Part shown: in pieces, positions 18,601 through 25,627 of the stretch
How positions within the stretch are numbered: the stretch's first letter is position 1
Layout: the number at the start of each line of letters is the position of its first letter
Source of the DNA: an uncultured Thermomicrobia bacterium
GTDB taxonomy: Bacteria > Chloroflexota > Chloroflexia > Thermomicrobiales > JALYUS01
Assembly: GCA_937968015.1 (NCBI GenBank)
Contig: CALBSO010000050.1
Location: 62,001-126,000 of the forward strand
DNA: 64,000 nt
Direction: 5' to 3'
The notes under the pieces: model-generated
What the model saw: the letters and a program-made list of their open reading frames with translations, nothing else
Databases searched by the model: none
What the model was told of the DNA's origin: nothing
Program-made: the position numbers and the translations under genes

Positions 18601-21145
18601 CCTCGATGGCACGCCGTTCCGCGCATTCACCCCGAATGCCGAAGACGCCGGTATCCTGCCGATCTTCCGTCGTGTCGCGGAGACGGGCGAACCAGTCAGC
18701 CTTTCCGAGTTCGAATATGGCGGGAGCGGGGGGGATCCGTCATACTTCGATTGGAGCCTCGTACCGCTGCGCGAAGGCGGGAATCAGGTAACGGGCCTGA
18801 TCCTGCTCGTCACCGATGTGACCGACCGCGTCCTCTCGCGACAGCGAATCGAGGAACTGGCGGACGCGGCGGCGCAACGGGCGGCGGAACTGGAAGCAAT
18901 CATCGCCAATATGCCGGACGGCGTTGCGATCTACGGCGCGGACGGCCGATTAGTACAGATGAACCTGGCTGGGCGCGCGATCTCCGGTGAGGACCTCTCG
19001 CCGGATGACGCGCTCTCGGATGTTGTCGAGCAATTCGATTTGCGCTATCCCGATGGGCGCGTGATCCCGCTCGATGACTTGCCACTCCCACGCGCACTAC
19101 GCGGAGAGACCGTTTCCGGTTACGAGTTCATCAGCCACACGCTGCGCGGAGACCGAAACATCCTGATGAGTAGCGCGCCAATCACGAGCGCGGCGGGGGC
19201 GATCACGAGCGCGGTGGTCGTCTTCAGCGACATCACTGAGCGTAAACGTGCGGAGGAACTGACAACGCGCCTCGGGCGCATCCTCGATGCCTCCTCGAAC
19301 GAAATCTATGTCTGCGATGCGACCTCGCTGCGTTTCCTGCAGGTGAACGGGGGCGCACGCGACAATCTCGGCTACACGATGGACGAACTGATGCATCTGA
19401 CACCCCTCGATATCAAACCGGAATTCACGGCGGAAACCTATGATGCGCTCATTGCGCCGCTGCGCTCCGGTGAACGGAGCGAGATTTCCTTCGAGACTGT
19501 TCACCGGCGCAAAGATGGTTCGCTCTACCCGGTTGAGGTGAATCTCCAACTCTCCCGATCCGAGAACCCACCTATCCTCGTCGCGATCATTCAGGACATC
19601 ACGGAGCGGCACGCCGCCGAGCAGCAGCGCGAGCAGTTGCTGCGGGAGATTGACGAGCGGCGCCGCTTCGTGCAGACCGTCATCGAGAGCGCGCCCGTCG
19701 GCATCGCGGCCTTCGGCATGGACGCGGCCCTCACGGTGCGGATGGCGAACGACCAATATCTGCAACTGCTCAATGAACCGTGGCGCGTCCAGGGGATTAC
19801 CGGGCGCGGGGTGCGCGAGTTCGTCCCCGATGCGGATGCGGCGGGCCTGACCGCGCTCGTTCAGCAGATGCTCGAACGAGACGAAACGATCGCCCTGCGC
19901 GAGTTCGCGTTTAGCGGCTTCGCCAGAGGAACGGGCTACTTCGACGCGAGCATCGTACCGTTGCGGGAATCGGGTGCGGCGATTACCGGCATTCTCACGG
20001 TTGTCGCGGATGTGACGGAGCGCGTCCAGTCGCGCCAGCGAATCGAGGAGTTGGCGTGGGACGCGGCCCAGCGCGCGCGCGAACTGGAGACAGTGATCGC
20101 CTCGATCGCGGACGGCGTGATGGTGACGGACGCCGAGGGCCGCATCATCCTCGAGAACGGCGCCTCTCGGCGGTTGACGGGGCGTATCGAACCGGCGGTC
20201 TCTTTCGACCTCGAAGCGCAAGCCGCAGCGCAGCAGTTGCGCGATCCGGACGGTACGCCGATACCGCCTGCCGAATTGCCCCTCGGCCGCGCCGTGCGGG
20301 GCGAGACGGTGACGGAGCAGGTCTTACTCGTGCGCCGAGCGGACACGGGGGAGGACCGTTTCCTCATGTGTTCGAGCGCGCCCGTGCGGGCCGGCAACGA
20401 CGCGATCACCGGCGCGGTCGCCGTCTTCCGGGACATCACCGAGATGAAGCAACTCGATCAGATGAAAGACGACTTCATCTCCATTGCCGCGCATGAACTC
20501 CGCACGCCACTGACCGCGATCAAGGGGTACGCGGAGTTGCTGGACCGGCGGTTGAGCATGCAGGACGGGCGTGAGGCCGATCGGCGATCCCTTGGGGTGA
20601 TCCGTAAGCAGACGGAGCGGCTCGCCAGCCTCGTCAACGAGATGCTGGACGTCTCGCGGATCGAGGCGGGGCATCTGCGGCTGAACAGCGAGCCCTTCGA
20701 CCTTTCCACACTCATTGGCGAGGTCGTCAGCAACATGCGTGTCTCCAGCGAGACGCATCATCTCTCGCTCGACACCGAACCGGGGATCGAGGTAGATGGG
20801 GATACCGCGCGGATCGAGCAGGTGCTCATCAACCTCATCGCGAACGCGATCACCTACTCGCCGGAGGGCGGCGATGTGGATGTCCGTGTCTGGACGAAAG
20901 ACGGCGCCGCGCTCGTCTCGATCCGCGATCATGGGGTCGGCATCGCGCCGGACGAGTTGCCGCACCTTTTCGACCGCTTCTACCGCGCGCCGCGCGCCGG
21001 GGTGATGCGCTCCGGCGGGATGGGATTGGGGCTCTATATTTGCCGGGAAATCGTCATCCAGCATGGTGGGGCCATCCAGGTGGAGAGCATCGAAGGCGCG
21101 GGCAGCACCTTCACCTTCTCGTTGCCGCTCATCAGGAAGGATTGA
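15635..21145 (+). CDS. Membrane histidine kinase with eleven PAS domains
   Basis: An 1836-residue sensor kinase. Residues 20-120 hold three or four membrane helices resembling the DUF4118 type. I count eleven consecutive PAS/PAC units, each ending with a D(V/I)T(E/D)R-type motif followed by a short coiled linker, from about residue 130 to 1600. The HisKA box ISIAAHELRTPLTAIKGY has phosphoacceptor His1620. The HATPase has N-box NLIANAITYS, G1 DHGVGI and G2 GGMGLGLYI. PAS units 6 and 8 are close copies (both carry IPLDDLPLPRALRGETVSGY), as are the units after them, showing internal duplication. ATG 15635 follows AGGCAGGA. The stop lies inside a terminator hairpin. Confidence 0.93.
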   Translation: MIAPRSRSRFVRAVSSWPPAGRYAATLAVVLATTGLIALVNSGWGFLDRVTIENPGTVYIATVTLVALLVGAGPALVAAAASMLAIFLAFPSYESFGRAVILVATMLVIIGLAEWLRRAQRAAEQVQAKFEAILESMSDAVMIVDVTGRSTDVNHAAVAMLGAVDRADALARITHRRADGTPATDEYALLERALAGEETAQHDVPIPDTPDGPRVVSAVASPLRDARGQITGAVSVSRGLTDRLAQAREREALLERIEREQQFTAQVLANVPVGIAVLRADDFTVLSFNGEYDASIRHAPGSHPLTIGRSLLDAIPAASHDAAMRLLSRARDEGTTIRSTAYAAAVVPDQFYDGTIQPLQLSDGIPALLITAVNVTERVRGEMEREQLLRAIEQEQRYTRLILDTAPVAIGVVRPDDLMVASANEVFETYVSELAGKPFTAGASLLDALPGYEASEFVQQLRRAATEDRVLSVTGYAARVPEGRYYDWTMKPLALGDETRAALVTFADVTERVRNEREREELLQQIERQAAQLAATFEAMVNGIAVYDAEGRVVHRNEAFYHLLHLESGSAPPLWDDFIREMHLRRADGTPITREETHSFRALGGETIRDEVVLVRDGQGRDRFMSQNAAPIRATDGTVIGAVVVFNDVTERLEVERERERLHILAEERRRFTQAIFDTVPVALAVIDTDAMTFSAANPTFVAGTPAPYRDLGVNGRPVATVLPHTVKNGFVGQLRTTGQTGERSETFATRYEHPTRGTTYWNETMIPLIMHDQAAHHVLYIAADVTDQVSAQQRIVALAREAAERAAELEAIIAHMPDGVAMYAPDGRLLQMNAMGRQIVGEDPQPGEAVAEAVQRFAIRDTDGRLIPLDDLPLPRALRGETVSGYEFVSQTRQGDRYLLSSSAPIRDAAGEITSAVVMFTDITDRKRAERERERLLREVEEQRQFARTVIDSAPAGIAVCTAESDFTVLLANDRFRSIVGDAWAEANLDGTPFRAFTPNAEDAGILPIFRRVAETGEPVSLSEFEYGGSGGDPSYFDWSLVPLREGGNQVTGLILLVTDVTDRVLSRQRIEELADAAAQRAAELEAIIANMPDGVAIYGADGRLVQMNLAGRAISGEDLSPDDALSDVVEQFDLRYPDGRVIPLDDLPLPRALRGETVSGYEFISHTLRGDRNILMSSAPITSAAGAITSAVVVFSDITERKRAEELTTRLGRILDASSNEIYVCDATSLRFLQVNGGARDNLGYTMDELMHLTPLDIKPEFTAETYDALIAPLRSGERSEISFETVHRRKDGSLYPVEVNLQLSRSENPPILVAIIQDITERHAAEQQREQLLREIDERRRFVQTVIESAPVGIAAFGMDAALTVRMANDQYLQLLNEPWRVQGITGRGVREFVPDADAAGLTALVQQMLERDETIALREFAFSGFARGTGYFDASIVPLRESGAAITGILTVVADVTERVQSRQRIEELAWDAAQRARELETVIASIADGVMVTDAEGRIILENGASRRLTGRIEPAVSFDLEAQAAAQQLRDPDGTPIPPAELPLGRAVRGETVTEQVLLVRRADTGEDRFLMCSSAPVRAGNDAITGAVAVFRDITEMKQLDQMKDDFISIAAHELRTPLTAIKGYAELLDRRLSMQDGREADRRSLGVIRKQTERLASLVNEMLDVSRIEAGHLRLNSEPFDLSTLIGEVVSNMRVSSETHHLSLDTEPGIEVDGDTARIEQVLINLIANAITYSPEGGDVDVRVWTKDGAALVSIRDHGVGIAPDELPHLFDRFYRAPRAGVMRSGGMGLGLYICREIVIQHGGAIQVESIEGAGSTFTFSLPLIRKD

Positions 21146-21177
21146 GGACTGAGCATTCCCACTCAGTCCTCAATCCT
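21138..21177. terminator. 16-bp perfect inverted repeat overlapping the kinase stop
   Basis: Arms at 21138-21153 and 21162-21177 are perfectly complementary (AGGATTGAGGACTGAG on the left) with an eight-base loop, and a TCTTTCG stretch follows shortly. The right arm and what follows read as seven-base units CTCAGTC, CTCAATC, CTCACTC, CTCAGTC, so the terminator is built from the same GACTGAG heptamer that occurs at 36177. It separates the kinase from the convergent HxlR gene. Confidence 0.7.
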
Positions 21178-21194
21178 CACTCCTCAGTCTTTCG

Positions 21195-21635
21195 TTAGGA
21201 AGCGGCGGCGGAGCGGCTGCGAACGTGTTGGGCAGATGGTTCGCTGGCAGCGGCTGCGGCGCGCGCGCCGCGCTGGGCACGGTCGAAACCGACATGCTCG
21301 CCATGCGTCCGGCCCCAGTCAGCCATCGCGTCAACAATCGGCCGGAGGGTGCGCCCATCATCCGTCAGGCTATATTCGACGCGCGGTGGAATCTCCGGAA
21401 AGAGCGTCCGAGTGACGAGGCCGCGCTCTTCCAGTTCGCGCAAGCGCGCGATCAGCATCTTCGGGCTGACGCCCCCAAGGGATTGCTGCAACTGGCCGAA
21501 GCGGCGTGTCCCCTCGAAGAGGTCGCGCAGAATCTGGACGGTCCATTTGCCACCGATCACCTCAAGGGTGCGCTCGACCGCACGGGCGGAGATGGAGGGG
21601 CCGGAGCCCGTGATATTCTTCGCTGTTCGTGGCAT
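21195..21635 (-). CDS. HxlR family transcriptional regulator
   Basis: A 146-residue winged-helix regulator. The family signature is clear: GGKWTVQILRDLFEGTRRFG, then LGGVSPKMLIARLRELEERGLV (recognition helix), and EYSLTDDGRTLRPIVDAMADWG. The C-terminal 35 residues are Ala/Arg-rich and probably disordered. No cysteine lies near the DNA-binding domain, so redox sensing of the YodB/HypR type is not indicated. The start at 21635 has AGGAGG upstream. A perfect palindrome at 21720-21737 is a candidate operator for autoregulation. Confidence 0.9.
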   Translation of the reverse strand: MPRTAKNITGSGPSISARAVERTLEVIGGKWTVQILRDLFEGTRRFGQLQQSLGGVSPKMLIARLRELEERGLVTRTLFPEIPPRVEYSLTDDGRTLRPIVDAMADWGRTHGEHVGFDRAQRGARAAAAASEPSAQHVRSRSAAAS

Positions 21636-22124
21636 AGAGATTCCTCCTGAGCATAGATCGTGCCGTATCGCGTTGCTATCAATCTCCCAACCGGCATCTA
21701 CAACCCAATGTGATTTTAGTATCTTCGAGCGAAGATATCGCGTCAAGCGGAAGAACGAGATTGCTGGACGTGAACGTCCCCGATCGGGGATGAGGATGTT
21801 GCCACCGCGATTACTGATTCACTGACCGACCGAACCACGCTCGCCATCGTTGCGAATTACCCTCTCCGACGCGGCAGCGGCGTTCATGCGCCGCACATTT
21901 TCCTGCAAGATAGATGCCACGCCTGCACATGCTAGCAAATCGAGAGTGATACTGTTTTGCAATGTGTGGGCTTCCTCGCCCTCGCCGTCATCGTCGCACG
22001 AGGCGCCCGCCGCGGAAGGCGGTTACGCCGACGTACCGCGCCTTGGTATCGCGCTTCAGCCGAATTGCCTGTGAACGATGCCAATCCGTTTGAATGCGCT
22101 GTTTCGACGCATGGCAGGGAGTTG
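21636..22124. other. Intergenic region upstream of HxlR, no gene recognised
   Basis: These 489 bases lie between the HxlR start and the end of the alpha/beta hydrolase gene. The HxlR-proximal part holds the palindrome at 21720-21737 and a self-complementary CCCCGATCGGGG further out. On the minus strand a stretch ending at 21988 translates as ...AIRLKRDTKARYVGVTAFRG..., which looks protein-like, but I cannot match it to a family and it has no start of its own. The open frames on the plus strand have no ribosome site. Confidence 0.35.
21720..21737. promoter_or_regulatory. Palindromic operator candidate for HxlR regulator
   Basis: TATCTTCG and CGAAGATA flank a two-base centre, a perfect inverted repeat of the size bound by winged-helix dimers. 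On the minus strand it is followed by a TACTAAAAT sequence that could serve as a -10 element, about 75 bases before the HxlR ribosome site. Autoregulation is inferred from position only. Confidence 0.45.
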
Positions 22125-23057
22125 CTACCGGTTCGTGACCCGCCGAGCGACCCAGTCTGCGAGGAGGTCGAGATAGCCGGAGGCGAACTCCCCCGTCTCC
22201 GCGACAAGGATGCGGTGATTCCCCTGTGGGAAGATCACGATGGTGGCGTCCCGATTTCCCGCCTCTCTCAATGCCCGCCCGTAGATTGCCGCACTCTCCC
22301 ACACTGGTACCAAGACGTCGAGCGCGCCGAAGATAGCCAGGAACGGACAGCGCGCCCGCGCCAGCGCCTCGGCCGGTTCGTACCGCTCTGACACAAAGCG
22401 GCACATCAGCCCCCAGTCTTCTTCATCGTCAATCGTCAGGTAGTCATACCACGGCTCGGCGCGCGCCGTTTCCAGCAATTGCCGCTCGACCATTGCGTAG
22501 TCGTCGCCCCGCAGCGCCGCCGCATGCACCGCGTTGATGAAAGCGATGGCGCGCCCAATCTGGTCTTCGGGCTTACCCTCGGCGCGCATTGTGTGCTCGC
22601 ACCCGTATCGGTCCTGCTGTTCCACGCCTATGCCTGCACCGGAGTTGGCGACGGCGAAGGCAAGGTCGGGGAGGCGCGACGCGATCATCTGCACGAGCCA
22701 GCCACCCTGGCTCTGCCCCCAGACACCAACCCGCTGCGGGTCAATAGCGTCGTGCTCGCGCAGGAGCGCGATAGCGGCGAGCGCCTGGTCGGTACGACCC
22801 GCGAGGGCATACTGCCGCCAGTCTCCCGACGACCCGCCGATACCGGGCTTGTCGAAGGAATACGCCGCGATGCCGCGACTGAGGAAGGCATCCCGGATCG
22901 GCGGGAAGTATCCCCCACTATCGCGGTCAGCCGGCCCGGATCCCTGGAGCATGACGACGGCGGGATGGGGTGGGGGCGAGGCGGGCAGATGGAGCGTCCC
23001 TGCGAGATGCACATTGCTCCACGCAATGTGCAGTTCCTGACGCGCTAGCTCGACCAT
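22125..23057 (-). CDS. Alpha/beta hydrolase (dienelactone hydrolase-like)
   Basis: A 310-residue serine hydrolase. The nucleophile elbow is GQSQGG with Ser116; Asp247 in FGALDVLVP and His281 in PQGNHRIL complete the catalytic triad, and LQGSGPADRDSGG near 37-49 forms the oxyanion loop. The length and the SFDKPGIGGSSGDW region fit peptidase S9/DLH-type acyl hydrolases of the BAAT/YqkD-like group. ATG at 23057 is preceded by GGAAGG. The frame is open much further upstream, but that part overlaps the chimeric redoxin gene in another frame and is not coding. The substrate is unknown. Confidence 0.88.
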   Translation of the reverse strand: MVELARQELHIAWSNVHLAGTLHLPASPPPHPAVVMLQGSGPADRDSGGYFPPIRDAFLSRGIAAYSFDKPGIGGSSGDWRQYALAGRTDQALAAIALLREHDAIDPQRVGVWGQSQGGWLVQMIASRLPDLAFAVANSGAGIGVEQQDRYGCEHTMRAEGKPEDQIGRAIAFINAVHAAALRGDDYAMVERQLLETARAEPWYDYLTIDDEEDWGLMCRFVSERYEPAEALARARCPFLAIFGALDVLVPVWESAAIYGRALREAGNRDATIVIFPQGNHRILVAETGEFASGYLDLLADWVARRVTNR

Positions 23058-23097
23058 CCGCTCACTTCCTTCCACGGTGACGTATCGGGCGCAAGGC

Positions 23098-23502
23098 TCA
23101 GTCGGCGGCCATGTCGCTCGGCTCATGCATCGCCGGGCCCTCTTCGCCAAATCGCTGAAGATATGTTCGGATCGCGAGCGCCGCCGCCGCCCCTTCGCCC
23201 GCCGCCGCCGCGACCTGTTTCGTGCTCCCCACGCGGGCGTCCCCCGCTGCGAACAGGCCGGGCATGCTCGTTTGCAGCCCCGCATCCGTGACGATGAAAC
23301 CGCTTTCGTCGAGCGTGACGATCCCCTGGAGAAACGCGGTGTTCGGCCGCAACCCGATGAAGACGAAGACGCCCGCCGGATCGGCATCCACGTCCACCCA
23401 CTGATACGCGACGCGATGCTCGCCGAGGAACTGCTTGGCGCGGCGGCAATCGGGGCACCACGGCGCGCCATAGACGGTCAGGTTCGCGTCATGCTCATTC
23501 AT
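23098..23502 (-). CDS. Glutaredoxin/thioredoxin-reductase chimera, probable deletion remnant
   Basis: A 134-residue protein with a strong ribosome site (AAAGGAGCAGGAG). Residues 1-42 are the first half of a glutaredoxin/NrdH-type redoxin with the active site CPDC (Cys16, Cys19) in YGAPWCPDC. From residue 44 the sequence becomes the C-terminal end of thioredoxin reductase: GVFVFIGLRPNTAFL, an FAD-binding GLFAAGDAR block at 82-90 and the closing GEGAAAALAIRTYL helix. The redoxin's second half and the reductase's FAD-start, NADPH domain and catalytic CxxC are absent. An in-frame deletion in a redoxin-reductase gene or gene pair explains this best. It cannot be a working reductase, and a residual thiol role is conceivable. 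Confidence 0.75.
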   Translation of the reverse strand: MNEHDANLTVYGAPWCPDCRRAKQFLGEHRVAYQWVDVDADPAGVFVFIGLRPNTAFLQGIVTLDESGFIVTDAGLQTSMPGLFAAGDARVGSTKQVAAAAGEGAAAALAIRTYLQRFGEEGPAMHEPSDMAAD

Positions 23503-23684
23503 ACCTATCTCCTGCTCCTTTTGTGCGGCTCCATCGTCACGCGGCGCGATCCATCGTATCATGCGCCGATGACCAGACCGTCCGGTCATCGAGCATCGTA
23601 TGGGTTACGAACGCACGTATCGCGCAATCCTTGCGATGTGTTTTCCATCCAGAACAGTCTTTCAAGAAAGAGAGAACCTGCCGC

Positions 23685-23912
23685 GTGCCGCCACGACAAC
23701 CGACCGACCCCACCACCGATCATGAGCCACGAACGCACCCCGACCTCTCCTGGTTCCTGCGGCGTGAACTGGTGGCGATCCCGCTCTTTGCCGTCATTGT
23801 CGGCACGTTGCTCGTCTTCGGTATCAGCCCGGCGACGCTCCTGTTCGTCGTGCTGCTCGCGATTATCGTGCTTGGCTTCGTCTGGGGCGGCGCGACGGGA
23901 AGCAGTACGTAG
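23685..23912 (+). CDS. Small two-helix membrane protein
   Basis: A 75-residue protein from a GTG at 23685, with an AAGAGAGA sequence upstream. The first 30 residues are polar and Pro/Thr-rich, and two hydrophobic helices follow (LVAIPLFAVIVGTLLVFG and ATLLFVVLLAIIVLGFVWGG). No family is recognised. The helix pair and the short soluble head are consistent with a small membrane regulator or accessory subunit. The codon usage looks coding, but support is moderate. Confidence 0.5.
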   Translation: MPPRQPTDPTTDHEPRTHPDLSWFLRRELVAIPLFAVIVGTLLVFGISPATLLFVVLLAIIVLGFVWGGATGSST

Positions 23913-23955
23913 CGAAGGTAGGCCGCTCTCGCAGGCCGCAGCCTGCTCCACCAAC
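23911..23955. repeat. Degenerate palindromic repeat (GGCTGCGGCC form)
   Basis: Read on the minus strand, GTTGGTGGAGCAGGCTGCGG and the bases after it resemble the arm of the perfect palindrome at 11560-11619, with GCAGGCT/GGCCTGC stems. It lies directly behind the small membrane protein gene and before the convergent Nudix gene, a terminator-like position. Confidence 0.4.
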
Positions 23956-24001
23956 ATGCATATCTCCCGGCAAATCTATCGTGACTGAACACGAGGATCG
24001 G

Positions 24002-24526
24002 TCAGGTCCAGAGGACATTGACAAAGGCGCCGTCCGGCTTGAAGCGGGCGATGCCCAGGTAGAGCGGCTCGTTCCCTGCCGGGTCGCGCTCCTGATCCGC
24101 GAAGAGGAGCGGGAGGAGCGGGCGGGCATTGTCAATCAGCGGCAGGTCGGCGAGTCCCTCCGGCGAGACCCAGGCGAGCGTCCCCTCCGGGCAGGTCGGC
24201 AACACGCGTCGTTCCAGCGTGCCGGTGAAGTAGAGGAGCGTGGTCAGCGGCGCGCCGGGGCGGGCGTGGAAGACGACGCGCCGGAGCGTGAAGTCGCGGA
24301 CATCGCGCATGCCAATACCGCTTTCCTCCTGCAATTCGCGTAGGGCGGCAGCGGTGAGATCGTCCATCTCGTCCGCCTCGACGCGGCCACCCATCCCCGT
24401 CCAACGCCCCGGTTGGACGCGCTTCGTTTCCGCGCGTTCCAACAGGAGATATTGCCCTCCGTGCCGCAGCACGATCACCGTGAAGAGCGCCGCCGCGTTC
24501 GGCTTCCAAGCGTGTGGTTGTTCCAT
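24002..24526 (-). CDS. Nudix hydrolase
   Basis: A 174-residue Nudix-fold protein. The Nudix box starts at Gly46-Gly47 and ends RELQEESG at 63-70, with the magnesium-binding glutamates 64, 67 and 68 in place; the spacer inside the box is two residues longer than the usual GX5EX7REUXEEXGU. The C-terminal FVNVLWT ending and length resemble the MutT/8-oxo-dGTPase-like group that includes MTH1 relatives. It would hydrolyse a nucleoside diphosphate derivative; which one is open. ATG 24526 follows AAAGGAG. Confidence 0.85.
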   Translation of the reverse strand: MEQPHAWKPNAAALFTVIVLRHGGQYLLLERAETKRVQPGRWTGMGGRVEADEMDDLTAAALRELQEESGIGMRDVRDFTLRRVVFHARPGAPLTTLLYFTGTLERRVLPTCPEGTLAWVSPEGLADLPLIDNARPLLPLLFADQERDPAGNEPLYLGIARFKPDGAFVNVLWT

Positions 24527-24657
24527 TCCTTGCTCCTTTTCACTCGCCCGCGCGATTCATCGCATAGAATAGCGTCGAACCTGCGCGATCGGTGCGTACG
24601 ATCATCGTATCTCCCGTTCTCTGTCCCTTCTCTATGGCGAATTCTCCGGAGGTAAGG

Positions 24658-25443
24658 ATGCTCACCATCACCCATGCGAAGGGCGTTGCGACCGTCACGC
24701 TCGACCGGCCGGAAGTGCGCAACGCGATCAATGCGGAGTTGATCGCACGATTACACGAATGCTTCACCGCGCTGGCGATGAATGAGGCGGTGCGCGTTGT
24801 CGTGCTGACGGGGTCGGGGACGGTTTTCAGCGCGGGCGCGGACGTACGCTGGATGCAGGAAGCGGCCAATTTCACCGCCGAGGAAAACGCAGAAGACGCC
24901 CGTGCCCTCGCGGCGATGCTGGCAACCGTGGATCGTTGCCCAAAGCCCGTCGTGGCGCGGGTGAACGGCGCGGCATTTGGCGGCGGCGCGGGGCTTGTCG
25001 CCTGCTGCGATGTCGCCGTCGCGGCGGCGGGTGCGCGTTTCTCCTTCTCCGAAGTCCGCCTCGGCATCGCCCCCGCGACGATTGGGCCGTTCGTCCTGCG
25101 GAAGATCGGGCCGTCGCAGGCACGCGCGCTCTTCCTCACCGCCGAGCGGTTCGATGCCGCCCGCGCCAAAGAAATCGGCCTCGTCCACGCCGTCGTGCCC
25201 GCCGACGACCTGGACGCCGCCGTTACCCGCCAGACCGAGATGCTGCTGCACGGCGGCCCGCATGCCCTCGCCGCCGCCAAGGAACTCGTGCAGGAACTCC
25301 CCGGCATGGCGGCGGGAGAGCAGCGCGCCTACACTGCTGCCCTCATCGCCCACCTCCGCACCAGCCCCGAAGGCCAGGAGGGCCTCCGCGCCTTCCTCGA
25401 CCATCGTTTACCCTCTTGGAGGCTGGATGCACCGAAGGAATAG
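24658..25443 (+). CDS. liuC: Enoyl-CoA hydratase, probable methylglutaconyl-CoA hydratase
   Basis: A 261-residue crotonase-family enzyme. The FSAGADVRWM motif near 60-69 and the GAAFGGGAGLVACCDV block, holding the oxyanion glycines, are visible, followed by FSEVRLGIAPATIGPFV with the catalytic glutamate region. ADVRWM and EVRLGIAPATI are patterns of the leucine-pathway hydratase rather than the fatty-acid enzyme. It would hydrate 3-methylglutaconyl-CoA to HMG-CoA. A GGAGG site five bases before 24658 sets the start; an in-frame ATG at 24634 is a weaker choice. The carboxylase and HMG-CoA lyase genes follow in the same direction. Confidence 0.85.
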   Translation: MLTITHAKGVATVTLDRPEVRNAINAELIARLHECFTALAMNEAVRVVVLTGSGTVFSAGADVRWMQEAANFTAEENAEDARALAAMLATVDRCPKPVVARVNGAAFGGGAGLVACCDVAVAAAGARFSFSEVRLGIAPATIGPFVLRKIGPSQARALFLTAERFDAARAKEIGLVHAVVPADDLDAAVTRQTEMLLHGGPHALAAAKELVQELPGMAAGEQRAYTAALIAHLRTSPEGQEGLRAFLDHRLPSWRLDAPKE

Positions 25444-25456
25444 ATTCCCTGTCAGG

Positions 25457-25546
25457 TCAGCCGTTTTCCAACGGTAAACCCACGATGCGCTGGAAGTGTC
25501 GCTCGTTCCCGGTAACAAGGACGCCGACGGTTGTATAGTGTGCGAT
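25457..25546 (-). pseudogene. Relic of a VapC-type PIN domain C-terminus
   Basis: On the minus strand the frame ending at 25457 reads ...GVLVTGNERHFQRIVGLPLENG, which matches the closing strand and helix of PIN-domain toxins (the family's TxNxRHFxRIPGLxxE pattern). Upstream of about 25546 the rest of the domain, with its catalytic acidic residues, cannot be found. The gap between liuC and liuD therefore holds a decayed toxin fragment. Confidence 0.6.
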
Positions 25547-25627
25547 AGGAACTGGGCTCGCGCGCTTCTTCTGTTGTTCTCTGCCTTTTCTCTATGACCT
25601 CTGCGATTCAATAGTTTCGGGGGTGGC

